DNA of 64,000 nucleotides from Serinicoccus sediminis (GTDB taxonomy: Bacteria; Actinomycetota; Actinomycetes; Actinomycetales; Dermatophilaceae), in contig NZ_SDVA01000001.1 in the NCBI RefSeq assembly GCF_004153545.1, forward strand, positions 310,001-374,000, written 5' to 3'. Shown in pieces: positions 11,370 through 22,839 of this stretch. Both the position numbers and the translations under genes were made by a program. Below the pieces are notes generated by a model. It was not told the origin of the DNA, searched no databases, and saw only the letters and a list, made by a program, of their open reading frames with translations. The stretch's first letter is position 1. The number at the start of each line of letters is the position of its first letter.

Positions 11370-11437
11370 ACCGGGGGTGGCTTTGGTCGTGGCCGCCCGG
11401 GACGGTTACTATGACTGTCGCCTCGATCCGAGGCCCT

Positions 11438-11508
11438 GCGGGCGTAGTTCAATGGTAGAACATCAGCTTCCCAAGCTGAATACGCGAGTTCGATTCTCGT
11501 CGCCCGCT
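11438..11508 (+). tRNA. tRNA-Gly (anticodon CCC)
   Basis: 71-nt cloverleaf: acceptor GCGGGCG/CGCCCGC, anticodon stem TCAGC/GCTGA with loop TTCCCAA giving CCC (GGG codons), T arm GCGAGTTCGATTCTCGT. No encoded CCA. Confidence 0.95.
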
Positions 11509-11521
11509 CCGAACGGCCCGC

Positions 11522-11887
<366 letters not shown>

Positions 11888-11911
11888 GTCCCCTGCTCCC
11901 TGCGGTCACGG

Positions 11912-13234
11912 TCACGGCGTCACGTCCGCCAGCGCGTCGGCGAGGATCGCCACGCCACGGGAGGCGTCCTCGTCGGTGATCACGCAGGGCGGCACCAGGT
12001 GCACACGGTTGGCCACCACGAGCGGCCACATACCTCGACCCACGCACCCGGCCTGCACCGCCTTCATGATGTCAGCAGAGGCGGGTTCGCGCGAGGCAGG
12101 ATCGGCGACCAGCTCGACCACCCAGAACACCCCGAGCCCACGCACATCCCCGACCAACGGGTTGGTGCCCAGCAGCGCCGTGGCGGCGGGCCCGAGGCTG
12201 TGCTCCCCCACGTGCGCCGCGTGCTCGACGACCCCCTCCTCCCGCATGATGGTGATCGCCGCGACCGCGGACGCGGTGGCGAGCGCGTGACCGGAGTAGG
12301 TCAGGCCACCAGGGAACGGCCGGTCGTCGAAGGTGGCCGCCACCCGGTCGTCGATGACCACCCCGCCGAGCGGCACGTAGCCGGAGTTGACCCCCTTGGC
12401 GAAGGTGATGAGGTCGGGTCGCACACCGAAGTGGTCGAGGGCGAACCACGCCCCGGTCCGCCCGAACCCGGCCATCACCTCGTCGAGGATGAGCAGGATC
12501 CCGAACTCGTCGCACAGCGCCCGCACCCCCGGCAGGTAGCCCGGCGGCGGCACCAGGATGCCGTTGGACCCGACGACGGTCTCGAGGATGACCGCGGCGA
12601 CCTGGTGGGGCCCCTCCGCCTCGAGGGTGTGCCGCAGGTGCAGCAGCGCGCGCTCGCTCTCCTCCTCCTGCGTGGAGGAGTGGAACTCGCTGCGGAACAG
12701 GTGCGGCCCCCAGAAGTGCACGACCCCCGGCATACCGGGCTCGCCGCCCCACCGGCGTGCCTCACCGGTGAGCGTGATCGCCCCGGCGGTCCCGCCGTGG
12801 TAGCTGCGGTAGGACGCGAGGACCTTGTGCCGCCCGGTGTGCGCCCGCGCCATGCGCAGCGCGTTCTCGTTGGCTTCCGCCCCGCCGTTGGTGAAGAAGA
12901 GCTTGCTCATCCCCTCCGGCGCGAGGCCCGAGATCAGCGCGGCGGCCTCGGCGCGGCTCTCCTCGGCGAACGCCGGGGCGACGGTCGTCAGCCGGCCGGC
13001 CGCCTCCGCGACCGCGGCCGACAGCCGCGGGTGCTGGTAGCCGATGTTGACATTGACCAGCTGGGAGGAGAAGTCGAGGAACCGGCGCCCCCGGTGGTCC
13101 CAGAAGTAGGCACCCTCGCCACCGGCCAGCGGCAGCGGGTCGATGGCCCGCTGCGCCGACCAGGAGGTCATCACGTGGGCCCGGGACAGCTCCCGGATCC
13201 GGGCGTCGCGGTCGAGGTCGGGGCTGGTCGTCAT
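11912..13234 (-). CDS. Class III PLP-dependent (omega) aminotransferase
   Basis: 440 residues, fold-type I. Recognised blocks: FLDFSSQLVNVNIGYQHP near the N terminus, FTNGGAEANENALRMAR, SYHGGTAGAITLTG, LILDEVMAGFGRTGAWFA, and the Schiff-base lysine in LITFAKGVNSGYVPLGG. The QLVNVNIG.QHP motif resembles taurine/beta-alanine:pyruvate or 2-oxoglutarate aminotransferases more than GABA or ornithine enzymes; the substrate cannot be fixed from sequence. The ATG at 13234 lies 7 nt after TAGAGT, so it is probably leaderless. cutA follows 24 nt downstream on the same strand. Confidence 0.88.
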   Translation of the reverse strand: MTTSPDLDRDARIRELSRAHVMTSWSAQRAIDPLPLAGGEGAYFWDHRGRRFLDFSSQLVNVNIGYQHPRLSAAVAEAAGRLTTVAPAFAEESRAEAAALISGLAPEGMSKLFFTNGGAEANENALRMARAHTGRHKVLASYRSYHGGTAGAITLTGEARRWGGEPGMPGVVHFWGPHLFRSEFHSSTQEEESERALLHLRHTLEAEGPHQVAAVILETVVGSNGILVPPPGYLPGVRALCDEFGILLILDEVMAGFGRTGAWFALDHFGVRPDLITFAKGVNSGYVPLGGVVIDDRVAATFDDRPFPGGLTYSGHALATASAVAAITIMREEGVVEHAAHVGEHSLGPAATALLGTNPLVGDVRGLGVFWVVELVADPASREPASADIMKAVQAGCVGRGMWPLVVANRVHLVPPCVITDEDASRGVAILADALADVTP

Positions 13235-13241
13235 GGGAGCG

Positions 13242-13247
13242 ACTCTA
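13242..13247 (-). promoter_or_regulatory. -10 element of leaderless aminotransferase promoter
   Basis: TAGAGT on the minus strand, seven bases before the ATG at 13234. Confidence 0.5.
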
Positions 13248-13298
13248 GGCCAGCCCCACCCCTGGTGCCCGCGGCGCGCGGACGGCAGGATGGGGTGC

Positions 13299-14930
13299 AT
13301 GGCTGAGGCGCTGGCGCACACCACCGGGGCGAGCGAGCCCCCCTTGCTGGAGCAGACCATCGGCGACAACCTCGACGAGACCGCGCGCCGGCACGGCGCC
13401 CGGGAGGCGCTCGTCGAGGTCGCCAGCGGTCGTCGGTGGACGTATGCCGAGCTCGTGCACGACGTCGACCGGCTCGCCCGGGCCTTCGTCGCCTCCGGCG
13501 TCCGCCCGGGTGACCGGGTGGGCATCTGGGCGCCGAACTGCGCCGAGTGGACTCTCGTGCAGCTGGCCACCGCCAAGATCGGGGCCATCCTGGTGACGAT
13601 CAACCCGGCCTACCGCACCCACGAGCTGGCCTACGTGCTGCGACAGTCGGGTGTCAGCACCGTCGTCGTCGCCCAGGAGTTCAAGGGCAGCGCCTACCCC
13701 GAGATGGTGGAGCGCGTGCGTGGCGAGTGCCCGGACCTCGCCCAGGTCATCGTCATCGGCGCCGAGAGCTGGGACGAGGTGCTGGCCGGCGCGCACCAGG
13801 TGAGCGCCGAGCGGCTGGCCGAGCTGCAGGCCTCGCTCGACCCCGGCCAGGCGGTCAACATCCAGTACACCTCTGGCACCACCGGGTTCCCCAAGGGCGC
13901 CACGCTCTCCCACCGCAACATCCTCAACAACGGCTTCTTCGTCGGGGAGGGGTGCCGCTACACCGAGCGCGACGTCATCTGCATCCCCGTGCCGTTCTAC
14001 CACTGCTTCGGCATGGTGATGGGCACCCTCGCGGCGACCACCCACGGCGCCTGCATGGTCGTCCCCGGGCCTGGCTTCGACCCGGCCGCCACGCTGCGGG
14101 CGGTGCGCGACGAGCAGTGCACCTCGCTCTACGGCGTGCCGACGATGTTCATCGCCGAGCTCGAGCTCATCGACGCCGAGGAGGGCTACGGCACGGAGGA
14201 CCTGGCGTCCGTGCGGACCGGCATCATGGCCGGCTCGCTGTGCCCGGCGTCGGTCATGCGCCGGCTCATCGACGCGGGCGTGGAGGAGATGACGATCTGC
14301 TACGGGATGACCGAGACGTCGCCGGTCTCGACGCAGACGGCGCCGGACGACCCGTTCGAGAAGAAGGTCGGCACGGTCGGCCGGGTCGGGCCGCACCTGG
14401 AGATCCAGATCGTCGACCCGACCACCCGCGAGGTGCTCCCGCGCGGGGTGCCGGGCGAGCTCTGCACGAAGGGCTACTCGGTGATGCTCGGCTACTGGGA
14501 GGAGCCGGAGCGCACCGCCGAGGTCCTGCGGGACGGCTGGATGGCGACCGGTGACCTGGGGGTCATGGACGACGACGGATATGTCGAGATCACCGGCCGC
14601 ATCAAGGACATGGTCATCCGGGGCGGGGAGAACATCTACCCCCGGGAGGTCGAGGAGTTCCTGCACACCCACCCCGACGTCGTCGACGCGCAGGTCGTGG
14701 GGGTCCCCGACGAGCGCTACGGCGAGGAGCTCATGGCCTGGGTGCGGCTGCGCGAGGGCGCCGAGCCGCTCACCGCGGAGGCGGTCCGGGAGTTCTGCTC
14801 CGGCTCGCTGGCGCGCTACAAGATCCCCCGCCACGTGCAGGTCGTCGACGAGTTCCCGATGACGGTCACCGGCAAGGTCCGCAAGGTGGAGCTGCGCGAG
14901 CGCGGCGAGGCGCTGCTGCGCGAGCCCTGA
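13299..14930 (+). CDS. Fatty-acyl-CoA / medium-chain acyl-CoA ligase (AMP-binding)
   Basis: 543 residues of the ANL superfamily. The ATP loop YTSGTTGFPKGATLSH is at about residues 189-204; the adenylate motif YGMTETSPVSTQ, the hinge GRIKDMVIRGGENIYPREVEE and the C-terminal catalytic lysine in MTVTGKVRKVELR are all intact. It activates a carboxylic acid to the acyl-AMP and then the CoA ester, feeding beta-oxidation. Similarity is to FadD-type medium/long-chain ligases; the chain length is unknown. The ATG at 13299 is preferred over an in-frame ATG nine bases upstream that abuts the purine-rich GGCAGG. Confidence 0.92.
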   Translation: MAEALAHTTGASEPPLLEQTIGDNLDETARRHGAREALVEVASGRRWTYAELVHDVDRLARAFVASGVRPGDRVGIWAPNCAEWTLVQLATAKIGAILVTINPAYRTHELAYVLRQSGVSTVVVAQEFKGSAYPEMVERVRGECPDLAQVIVIGAESWDEVLAGAHQVSAERLAELQASLDPGQAVNIQYTSGTTGFPKGATLSHRNILNNGFFVGEGCRYTERDVICIPVPFYHCFGMVMGTLAATTHGACMVVPGPGFDPAATLRAVRDEQCTSLYGVPTMFIAELELIDAEEGYGTEDLASVRTGIMAGSLCPASVMRRLIDAGVEEMTICYGMTETSPVSTQTAPDDPFEKKVGTVGRVGPHLEIQIVDPTTREVLPRGVPGELCTKGYSVMLGYWEEPERTAEVLRDGWMATGDLGVMDDDGYVEITGRIKDMVIRGGENIYPREVEEFLHTHPDVVDAQVVGVPDERYGEELMAWVRLREGAEPLTAEAVREFCSGSLARYKIPRHVQVVDEFPMTVTGKVRKVELRERGEALLREP

Positions 14931-14934
14931 CACC

Positions 14935-15017
14935 CCACCGGGCGCCGCGCATGGTTGCCCCAGCCCCACCGGACGCCGCGCATGGTTGCCCCCAGCCCCA
15001 CCGGACGCCGCGAATGG
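14935..15017. repeat. Family A tandem repeat, locus 1 (three units, intergenic)
   Basis: Three direct copies of a unit with the core CACCGGRCGCCGCGMATGG, starting (ACCGG) at 14937, 14968 and 15000, so unit lengths are 31 and 32 bp. Read on the minus strand the core is CCATNCGCGGCGYCCGGTG. The array fills most of the gap between the acyl-CoA ligase and the SDR gene. Confidence 0.85.
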
Positions 15018-15036
15018 TGACTGGCAGGATCGGGTC

Positions 15037-15807
15037 ATGAGCCTGGACTACGCACAGATGTTCCGTCTCGACGACCGGCACGCGGTGGTCGTCGGCTGCG
15101 GGGGGATCGGCGCCGAGATCGTCGGCGGTCTCGCCGCGCAGGGTGCCCGGGTCAGCTGCCTCGACAAGGACCCGGACGTCGCGCAGGCGGCGGCCGAGCG
15201 CGCGCCGGGAGGGGCGGCATACCCCGTCGACGTGCTGGACCCGGCTGACCTGGAGCGCTGCGCGACCGGGCTGGGCGACGTCGACGTGCTCGTCCTCACC
15301 CCCGCGATGAACGTCCGGAAGAGGCTGCTGGACTACACGGCCGAGGAGTTCGACCGTGTCGTCGACCTGAACCTGCGCGGCACCTTCCAGGCGGTGCGGG
15401 CGTTCGCGCCGCGGATGGTCGAGCGCGGTCGTGGCTCCGTCGTCGCCCTGACGTCCATCCGCGCGGTGACCGTCGAGCCGGGCCAGGGGGTGTATGCCGC
15501 GACCAAGGCCGGCGTGATGCAGCTGGTCCGCACGTGGGCGGCCGAGCTGGGGCCGGCCGGGGTGCGCATCAACGCGGTCGCTCCGGGCGTCGTGGCCACG
15601 CCGCTGACGCAGCAGATCCGGGACGACGCGGAGTGGGACCGGGCGTATGCCGAGAAGTCCGCGCTGGGGCGGTGGGCGCGGCCCGAGGAGATGGTCGGGG
15701 CGGTGGCCTGGCTGGCCTCGGACGCGGCGAGCTTCGTCACCGGCAGCCAGGTGATGGTGGACGGCGGCTGGACCGCAGTGGACGGCCGGTTCACGCCACC
15801 GGGGTGA
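15037..15807 (+). CDS. Short-chain dehydrogenase/reductase (SDR)
   Basis: 256-residue Rossmann oxidoreductase. The catalytic YxxxK is at Tyr153/Lys157 (VYAATKAG), with the upstream serine in ALTSIRAV; the C-terminal SFVTGSQVMVDGGW is the classical SDR ending. The N-terminal nucleotide loop is unusual: VVVGCGGIGAE in place of TGxxxGIG, one residue short and lacking the threonine. LDKDPD after beta-2 suggests NAD(H) preference. The substrate is unknown. CAGGAT six bases before the ATG may be a leaderless -10. Confidence 0.88.
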   Translation: MSLDYAQMFRLDDRHAVVVGCGGIGAEIVGGLAAQGARVSCLDKDPDVAQAAAERAPGGAAYPVDVLDPADLERCATGLGDVDVLVLTPAMNVRKRLLDYTAEEFDRVVDLNLRGTFQAVRAFAPRMVERGRGSVVALTSIRAVTVEPGQGVYAATKAGVMQLVRTWAAELGPAGVRINAVAPGVVATPLTQQIRDDAEWDRAYAEKSALGRWARPEEMVGAVAWLASDAASFVTGSQVMVDGGWTAVDGRFTPPG

Positions 15808-15933
15808 ACCGGGGCAGACCTCCTGGCGAACCGGGTGGGCACTCTGTGAGGCCGCGGTGAGCCGCGACAGACCTCACCGGGTGGGGTGCGGGGTTGTCGC
15901 TGCCCACGGGGACGTGCGGCAGGATGCACCGTC

Positions 15934-16401
15934 ATGGACGAGACCATCCTGGGCCGCTTCGTCGTCGCCAAGCTCGACGAGATCATCGACGTCGTGGCGG
16001 GCATGGACGACGAGACCGCCAACGCCGTGCCGCCCCTACCGGGCGGCAACTCGGCATACCAGCTGCTGACCCACTGTCTCGGCATGGCGCAGCAGTGGAC
16101 CCGCGAGCACATCGCGGGCGAGCCGACCGGGCGGGACCGCGACGGCGAGTTCCGCGCCAGCGGGGACGTGGAGACACTCGTGCTGCAGGCGCGGGCCTAC
16201 CGCGGCGAGCTGGTCGGCGACCTGGCAGACATCGACTCCGCGCGCCCGCCGGCCGGACGCGCCTGGGGGCGTCAGCCGTTCTGGATCGGCACCGCCGAGG
16301 GCATCCTGCTGCACGTGCTGGAGGAGCTGTGCCAGAACCTCGGCCACCTCGAGATCACCCGCGACCTGGTGGTCTCGGCCAGGCACGCCGACGCGGGCTG
16401 A
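15934..16401 (+). CDS. DinB-superfamily (DUF664-like) protein
   Basis: 155 residues, four-helix DinB/MDMPI-type fold. The putative metal-site histidines lie in SAYQLLTHCLGMAQQW and LLHVLEELCQNLGHLEI. In actinobacteria such proteins are mycothiol- or bacillithiol-dependent transferases/isomerases or orphan DinB proteins; the reaction is unknown here. It is an apparently single gene ending 17 nt before the convergent purU stop. Confidence 0.8.
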   Translation: MDETILGRFVVAKLDEIIDVVAGMDDETANAVPPLPGGNSAYQLLTHCLGMAQQWTREHIAGEPTGRDRDGEFRASGDVETLVLQARAYRGELVGDLADIDSARPPAGRAWGRQPFWIGTAEGILLHVLEELCQNLGHLEITRDLVVSARHADAG

Positions 16402-16418
16402 GGCGGCGGGCGCTCCGG

Positions 16419-17303
16419 TCAGGAGAAGACGATGGTGCGCCCCGAGCGCAGGACGACCCGGTGCTCGGCGTGCCAGCGGATCGCCCGGGAGAAAGCGGCC
16501 GCCTCGACCTCCTGGCCCTGCTGCGCCAGCTGGGCCGGGGTGAGCCGGTGGTCCACCCGGCGGAAGTCCTGCTCGATGATCGGCCCCTCGTCCAGGTCCG
16601 CCGTCACGTAGTGCGCGGTCGCACCGATGACCTTGACGCCGCGGTCGTGCGCCTGGGTGTAGGGCTTCGCGCCCTTGAAGCTGGGGAGCAGCGAGTGGTG
16701 GATGTTGATGATGCGGCCCGAGTAGTCGGCGCACATCGAGGGCGAGAGCACCTGCATGTAGCGGGCGAGCGCGATCGTGTCGACGTCGTGGGTGTCCACG
16801 ATCTCGCGGAGGGCGGCCTCGGCGTCCGCCTTGGTGTCCGGGGTGACCGGCAGGTGGTGGAAGGGGATGTCGTGCCACTCCGCCAGCGCCCGGAAGTCCT
16901 CGTGGTTGGACACGATGGCCGGGATGGTGACCGGCAGCTGCCCGGTGCGGGTGCGGAACAGCAGGTCGTTGAGGCAGTGGCCCATGCGGCTCACCATGAC
17001 GAGCAGCCGGTGCGGCTGCGCCCGGTCGTGCACCTGCCACTGACCGCCGAGACCGTCGGCGACCTCGGCGAGGCCCGCCCGCAGCGTCTCGATCTCGACC
17101 GGCGACCCCTCGCGCGTCGCCTCCATCCGTAGGTGGAACTCGCCGCTGCTCGGGTCGGCGAACTGCTGGCTGTCGGTGATCGTCAGGTCGTGCTCGAGCA
17201 TCGCGCCGGAGACGGCATGGACCACCCCGCGGCGGTCCGGGCAGGACAGGGTGAGGACGACGTCGCGGCCGGTCTCGGCCGGTGCAGAGGTATGCGGTGC
17301 CAC
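16419..17303 (-). CDS. purU: Formyltetrahydrofolate deformylase
   Basis: 294 residues. An N-terminal ACT domain (VVLTLSCPDRRGVVHAVSGAM, QQFADPSSGEFHLRME, seen in parts) is followed by a formyltransferase-fold hydrolase domain with ARYMQVLSP, NIHHSLLPSFKGAKPY (catalytic His) and the aspartate in YVTADLDEGPIIEQDF. It hydrolyses 10-formyl-THF to formate and THF, balancing one-carbon pools. The GTG at 17303 is the natural start. Its upstream region is occupied by three family B repeat units, so its promoter must lie in or next to them. Confidence 0.95.
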   Translation of the reverse strand: MAPHTSAPAETGRDVVLTLSCPDRRGVVHAVSGAMLEHDLTITDSQQFADPSSGEFHLRMEATREGSPVEIETLRAGLAEVADGLGGQWQVHDRAQPHRLLVMVSRMGHCLNDLLFRTRTGQLPVTIPAIVSNHEDFRALAEWHDIPFHHLPVTPDTKADAEAALREIVDTHDVDTIALARYMQVLSPSMCADYSGRIINIHHSLLPSFKGAKPYTQAHDRGVKVIGATAHYVTADLDEGPIIEQDFRRVDHRLTPAQLAQQGQEVEAAAFSRAIRWHAEHRVVLRSGRTIVFS

Positions 17304-17338
17304 GCCGCGCGAGTCTACGTCCTGTCGGCGCGTCTCGG

Positions 17339-17432
17339 GGCGCGTGGCCGCTACGCGTCGGTGCGTGCAGACGGCGCGTCCGGTGCGTGCAGACGGCGCG
17401 TCCGGTGCATCCGGACCACGCGTCCGGTGCGA
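17339..17432. repeat. Family B tandem repeat, locus 2 (three to four 22-bp units)
   Basis: Units begin (GTGC) at 17361, 17383 and 17405, with the next partial at 17427: an exact 22-bp period. On the minus strand the core reads GCACCGGACGCGCCGTC, matching the other family B loci. A degenerate unit (CTACGCGTCG) precedes them. The array is directly upstream of purU. Confidence 0.8.
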
Positions 17433-17443
17433 TCGGGGCCGGG

Positions 17444-17512
<69 letters not shown>

Positions 17513-17516
<4 letters not shown>

Positions 17517-18613
17517 GGGCGGGCGGCGGAGGGGAAGGCGTCGAGGTAGCTGCGCCAGGTGCCGGCCGGCGTGGTGACGGTGCCGGCGGCGAGGACCGCC
17601 CTCACCATGGCGCGGGTCACCACCTCCCCCGACAGGTGCAGCATCCCGTGGAACACCTCCGGGTCCGGTCTCCCGCGGTCGCAGGTCGCGATCCCGAAGA
17701 GGCTGTCACCGTCGAACATCGTGTGGATCGGGTTCACCGCGCGGGCCATGCCGTCGTGACCGCTGGTCGCGAGCCGGGCGCACTGCGCCGGGTCGAGCGC
17801 GGCGTCGGTCGCGACGACCCCGATCGTGGTGGCCAGCGACCGGGGCACGCGGCTGGTGGCGTTGGCCTCCTCGGCGGCGGCCCGGGCCGCCTGCAGCTCC
17901 TCCGCCGTGGGCCGCTGAGGCCACCTGCCGTCAGGCCACTGACCGAGCCCGGTCAGGTCCTCGGGCACCAGGTGCCGGGCCCCCCAGAGCTCCCCGGTGG
18001 CCACGTCGACGGCGGAGCCCACGGCGTTGACGACGACCAGCGCGGCCACCGTCGTGCCGTCGGCCAGCACCCCGCTCGCGGTGCCCACCCCGCCGCGCAA
18101 CCCGCCCACCTGGGTGCCCGTCCCCGCACCGACGTTGCCCAGCGGCACCTCCTGCTCCCCCGTCGAGCCGGCCGCCGCCTCGACCGCCGCACCGAGCGCC
18201 GCCACCCCGAAGCCGGCGTCGGGGAACGCCCCGAAGTCGCCGCCCCTGCCCAGGTCGAAGCAGACCGCGGCCGGGACGATGGGCACCACCTCGCCCGGGC
18301 CACCCATGGGGAAGCCGCGCCCGTCGGCGTACAGCGCGCGCATCACGCCGTCCGCGGCGGCGAGCCCGAAGGCCGAGCCGCCGGAGAGCACGACGGCGTG
18401 AGCGCGCTCGACGAGGTTGCGCGGGTCGAGCAGGTCGGTCTCCCGCGTCCCGGGCGCCCCGCCGCGCACGTCGGCCCCGGCGACGGCGCCGTCGGCCGGG
18501 CAGCGGACCACCGTGGTGCCCGTGAGCCAGCCGTCCCCGACCCGCTGGTGGTGGCCGACCGCGAGGCCGGGCACGTCGAGCAGCGAGTTCGTCGGGCCGG
18601 CGGTGCGCTCCAT
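17513..18613 (-). CDS. P1-family (DmpA/NylC-like) Ntn-hydrolase peptidase
   Basis: 366 residues. The hallmark blocks are all present: GLAVGHHQ, GTTVVRCP, DVRGGAPGTRETDLL, VVLSGGSAFGLAAADGVM, VGAGTGTQVG and VVVNAVGSAVD. Family proenzymes self-cleave before a Ser/Thr that becomes the nucleophile; by alignment with the GSIIVV site of DmpA this is the first Thr of TTIGVVATDAAL, here preceded by Ala. Members are aminopeptidases or amide/oligomer hydrolases. CAGGCT six bases before the ATG may be a leaderless -10. It ends against a G-rich microsatellite. Confidence 0.88.
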
Positions 18614-18625
18614 GGGCTCAGCCTG

Positions 18626-20029
<1,404 letters not shown>

Positions 20030-20075
20030 GGCCGGGTCCTCCGGGTCTGTCGGGTCATCCCGGGCAGGCGGTCGG

Positions 20076-21704
20076 TCACGGCTCCGCCCTTCGGAACATC
20101 CCGAGCATCCGGTGGGTCACGGTGAACCCGCCGAAGATGTTGATGGAGGCCACCGTGATCCCGACCAGCGCGAGCGCGGTGACCCAGGTGCTGTTGCTCC
20201 CCACCTGCAGGATCGCCCCGACGCAGATGATGCCGCTGATGGCGTTGGTGACCGACATGAGCGGGGTGTGCAGCGCGTGGGTGACGTGGGAGATGACGTA
20301 GTAGCCGGCGATGACCGCCAGCGCGAAGACGGTGAGGTGCATGCGCAGCTCGTCGGGCGCGAAGGCGGCGCCCACCCCCGCCAGCACCGCCAGGACGAGC
20401 ACGACCGCGCGGCGGCGGCGGGGGTCGCGCAGCACCTCGTCCGGGGTATGCCGTGCGGTCGCTCCCGCGGCGCTCTCCTCGGGTGCGGTCGGCGGTGGCG
20501 GGGCGGCCCTGACCGAGGCGGGCGGCGGTGGCCACAGCACCCGGCCGTCGTGGGCGACGGTCATGGCGCGGACGACCTGGTCCTCGAGGTCGAGCTCGAG
20601 CGGAGGACCGGTCGGCGCCGGGCCGGGTGGTGTCCCGGCCATCTCCTCCGCGACACCGTCGGCGCCGGGCGCCCCGGACGTCTCGGGGGCCAGCAGCGCG
20701 ACGAGGTTGACCATGTTGGTGCCGTAGAGCTGGCTGGCCTGCGCGGGCATCCTCCCGGCCAGGTCGGTCCAGCCGAGGATCGTCACCCCACCGTCGGTGA
20801 CGACCCGCTCGTCGGCCACCGTGCCCTCGACGTTGCCGCCGTTGGCGGCGGCCAGGTCGACGACGACGGACCCCGGCCGCATGGCACCGACCGTGCCGGC
20901 GTCGATGAGGCGCGGCGCGGGTCGGCCCGGGATCAGCGCGGTGGTGATGACGATGTCGGCCGTCATCGCCTCCTGGGCATAGAGCTCCTGGGTGGCCCGC
21001 TCGGCGTCCTCGGTGAGCTCCCCGGCATACCCGTCGGTGCGGCCACCTCCCACCTCGACCTCGAGCTCGACGAAGGTCGCGCCCATCGACGCGACCTGCT
21101 CGGCCACCTCGGGCCGCACGTCGAAGGCCCGCACCTGCGCACCCAGGGACTGCGCGGCACCGATCGCGGCGAGACCCGCGACGCCGGCGCCGACGACGAA
21201 GACCGTGGCCGGTGGGGTGGTGCCGGCCGCCGTGACCTGGCCGGCGAGCATGCCGCCGTAGTGGTGCGCGGCCTCGATGACGGCGCGGTAGCCGGCGAGG
21301 TTGGCCATCGAGCTGAGCGCGTCGAGGCTCTGCGCCCGCGAGATGCGGGGCACCGCGTCCATGGCCAGACCGGTCACCCCGTGGTCGGCCAGCGCGTCGA
21401 GCAGCTCCGGGGACCGTGCCGGGGCCATCAGCGCGGCCACCGCACCCCCGGGGCGCATGAGGGCCAGCTGCTCGGTCGTGGGCGCGTCGACCTGCAGGAC
21501 GAGGTCCGCGGCCAGCGCCCCCGCCCGGTCGACGAGGCGGGCGCCGGCCTCGGCGTAGGCCACGTCGGGGCAGCTCGCCCGCTCCCCCGCTCCGTGCTCG
21601 ACGAGCACCTCGTGCCCGCGCCGGCGCAGCGCGGTCACCGTGGCGGGCGTGGCGGCGACGATCGCCTGAGCCTCACGGGGCTCGCACGGTATGCCGATCA
21701 GCAC
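20076..21704 (-). CDS. pntA: NAD(P) transhydrogenase subunit alpha (undivided)
   Basis: 542 residues as one polypeptide. The N-terminal NAD(H)-binding domain I resembles alanine dehydrogenase ([59 protein letters not shown], in parts). A variable linker near residue 370 leads to three or four C-terminal membrane helices. Many actinobacteria split this gene into pntAA and pntAB; here it is fused as in E. coli. GTG start at 21704 with GAGAGGGGGAG upstream. Confidence 0.95.
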   Translation of the reverse strand: MLIGIPCEPREAQAIVAATPATVTALRRRGHEVLVEHGAGERASCPDVAYAEAGARLVDRAGALAADLVLQVDAPTTEQLALMRPGGAVAALMAPARSPELLDALADHGVTGLAMDAVPRISRAQSLDALSSMANLAGYRAVIEAAHHYGGMLAGQVTAAGTTPPATVFVVGAGVAGLAAIGAAQSLGAQVRAFDVRPEVAEQVASMGATFVELEVEVGGGRTDGYAGELTEDAERATQELYAQEAMTADIVITTALIPGRPAPRLIDAGTVGAMRPGSVVVDLAAANGGNVEGTVADERVVTDGGVTILGWTDLAGRMPAQASQLYGTNMVNLVALLAPETSGAPGADGVAEEMAGTPPGPAPTGPPLELDLEDQVVRAMTVAHDGRVLWPPPPASVRAAPPPPTAPEESAAGATARHTPDEVLRDPRRRRAVVLVLAVLAGVGAAFAPDELRMHLTVFALAVIAGYYVISHVTHALHTPLMSVTNAISGIICVGAILQVGSNSTWVTALALVGITVASINIFGGFTVTHRMLGMFRRAEP

Positions 21705-21887
21705 GCCGCTCCCCCTCTCTGCGTCGAGTGTGGTCCAGCGTTGCTGACACTAGCCCTGCCCCCCGACAGACCGGCCGCGGACCCGCCGCACGAGCCCACC
21801 CTGACCCCACCCCGACGGGTGGGCCCAGGGTGTGCGGGGCCTCGGGGCCGCGGCCCCCACCCCGGCGGGTGGGACACGCGCCGGGCC
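21705..21887. other. Intergenic gap between pntA and the ABC importer operon
   Basis: 183 nt holding several GC-rich imperfect inverted repeats (for example GGGGCCGCGGCCCC near 21846-21859 and repeated CCACCCCGRCGGGTGGG at about 21808-21825 and 21858-21874). These look like the terminator region of the upstream minus-strand ABC operon plus the pntA promoter. No gene is seen. Confidence 0.5.
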
Positions 21888-22733
21888 TCAGGACGGCCGG
21901 CCCGCCCCGCGGGCGAGGTCCTGGGCGCTGCGGCCGGCGAGGGCGGCGTGCAGGTCGGGGATGGCCGCGACGAGGGACCGGGTGTAGTCGTGCCCCGGCT
22001 CGGTGAAGAGGCGCTCGGTCTCCCCGGTCTCGACGACCTGCCCGTCCTGCATGACCGCCACCCGGTCGCACACGTGGCGCACCACCGACAGGTCGTGGCT
22101 GACGAAGACGAGCGTGAGGTCGAGGCCGTCGACGATCTCGTCGACCAGGTTGAGCACCTGGGCCCGCACCGACACGTCCAGCGCCGAGACCGGCTCGTCC
22201 ATGACGAGGATGTCCGGGTCGGGGGCGAGGGCCCGGGCGACCGAGATGCGCTGCCGCTGCCCGCCGGAGAACTGGTGCGGGTAGCGCCCGGCCGCCCCCG
22301 GGTCCAGCCCCACCCTGTCCAGCAGCTCCCTGACGCGGGCCTGGTGGTCTCCGTGGATCCCTTGCGCGACAAGGGGCTCGGCGATGATGTCCCGCACCCG
22401 CATCCGCGGGTCGAGGCTGCTCATCGGGTCCTGGAAGACCAGCTGCAACCGGGTCCGCAGCCAGCCCAGACGACGGGCCGGCTGGTCCCCGATCGAGCGG
22501 CCCTCGACCAGCACCTCCCCCGAGGTCGGCCGGTCCAGCCCGCAGACGAGGCGCAGCAGGGTGGACTTGCCCGAGCCGGACTCCCCGACGACACCGAACC
22601 GCTCGCCCCGGCCGACGGTCAGGCTCACGTCGCGCAGGGCCCGCACGACCGGCGGCGCCTCCCGCAGCGACGTGCGCGGCCGACGGAAGTCACGGCATAC
22701 CTCGCGCAGCTCGATGGCTGGAGTGTCAGTCAC
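21888..22733 (-). CDS. Peptide-type ABC transporter ATP-binding protein (DppF/OppF-like)
   Basis: 281 residues. Walker A GESGSGKST at about residues 51-59, Q-loop VFQDPMSSLDP, signature FSGGQRQR, Walker B ILVMDEPVSALD and H-loop VFVSHDLSVV are all intact. Position as the last gene after a DppD-like ATPase, and the DPMSSLDPRM Q-loop, identify the second ATPase of an oligopeptide/dipeptide/nickel-type importer. It is separated from the first ATPase by a family A repeat array of about 90 nt, unlike the other genes of the operon, which overlap. Confidence 0.93.
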   Translation of the reverse strand: MTDTPAIELREVCRDFRRPRTSLREAPPVVRALRDVSLTVGRGERFGVVGESGSGKSTLLRLVCGLDRPTSGEVLVEGRSIGDQPARRLGWLRTRLQLVFQDPMSSLDPRMRVRDIIAEPLVAQGIHGDHQARVRELLDRVGLDPGAAGRYPHQFSGGQRQRISVARALAPDPDILVMDEPVSALDVSVRAQVLNLVDEIVDGLDLTLVFVSHDLSVVRHVCDRVAVMQDGQVVETGETERLFTEPGHDYTRSLVAAIPDLHAALAGRSAQDLARGAGRPS

Positions 22734-22751
22734 GGCAGCTCACTCCTCACG

Positions 22752-22836
22752 AGGCCCGGTGCGGTGGAAGGCAACCACAGGCGACGCCCGGTGCGATGAG
22801 AGGCAACCACAGGCGACGCCCGGTGGGAGGGCGGTG
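22752..22836. repeat. Family A tandem repeat, locus 2 (intergenic, inside ABC operon)
   Basis: A partial unit then two full units with the core AACCACAGGCGACGCCCGGTG (AACCAC at 22773 and 22805, 32-bp period). It sits between the two ATPase genes of the importer and stops 4 nt before the stop codon of the upstream ATPase gene. Confidence 0.8.
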
Positions 22837-22839
22837 CGT

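Noticed and set aside
11912-13603. Aminotransferase starting at 13603
   Set aside because: The extra 123 residues are antisense to the acyl-CoA ligase and atypical; the ATG at 13234 has a well-spaced -10 and matches family length.
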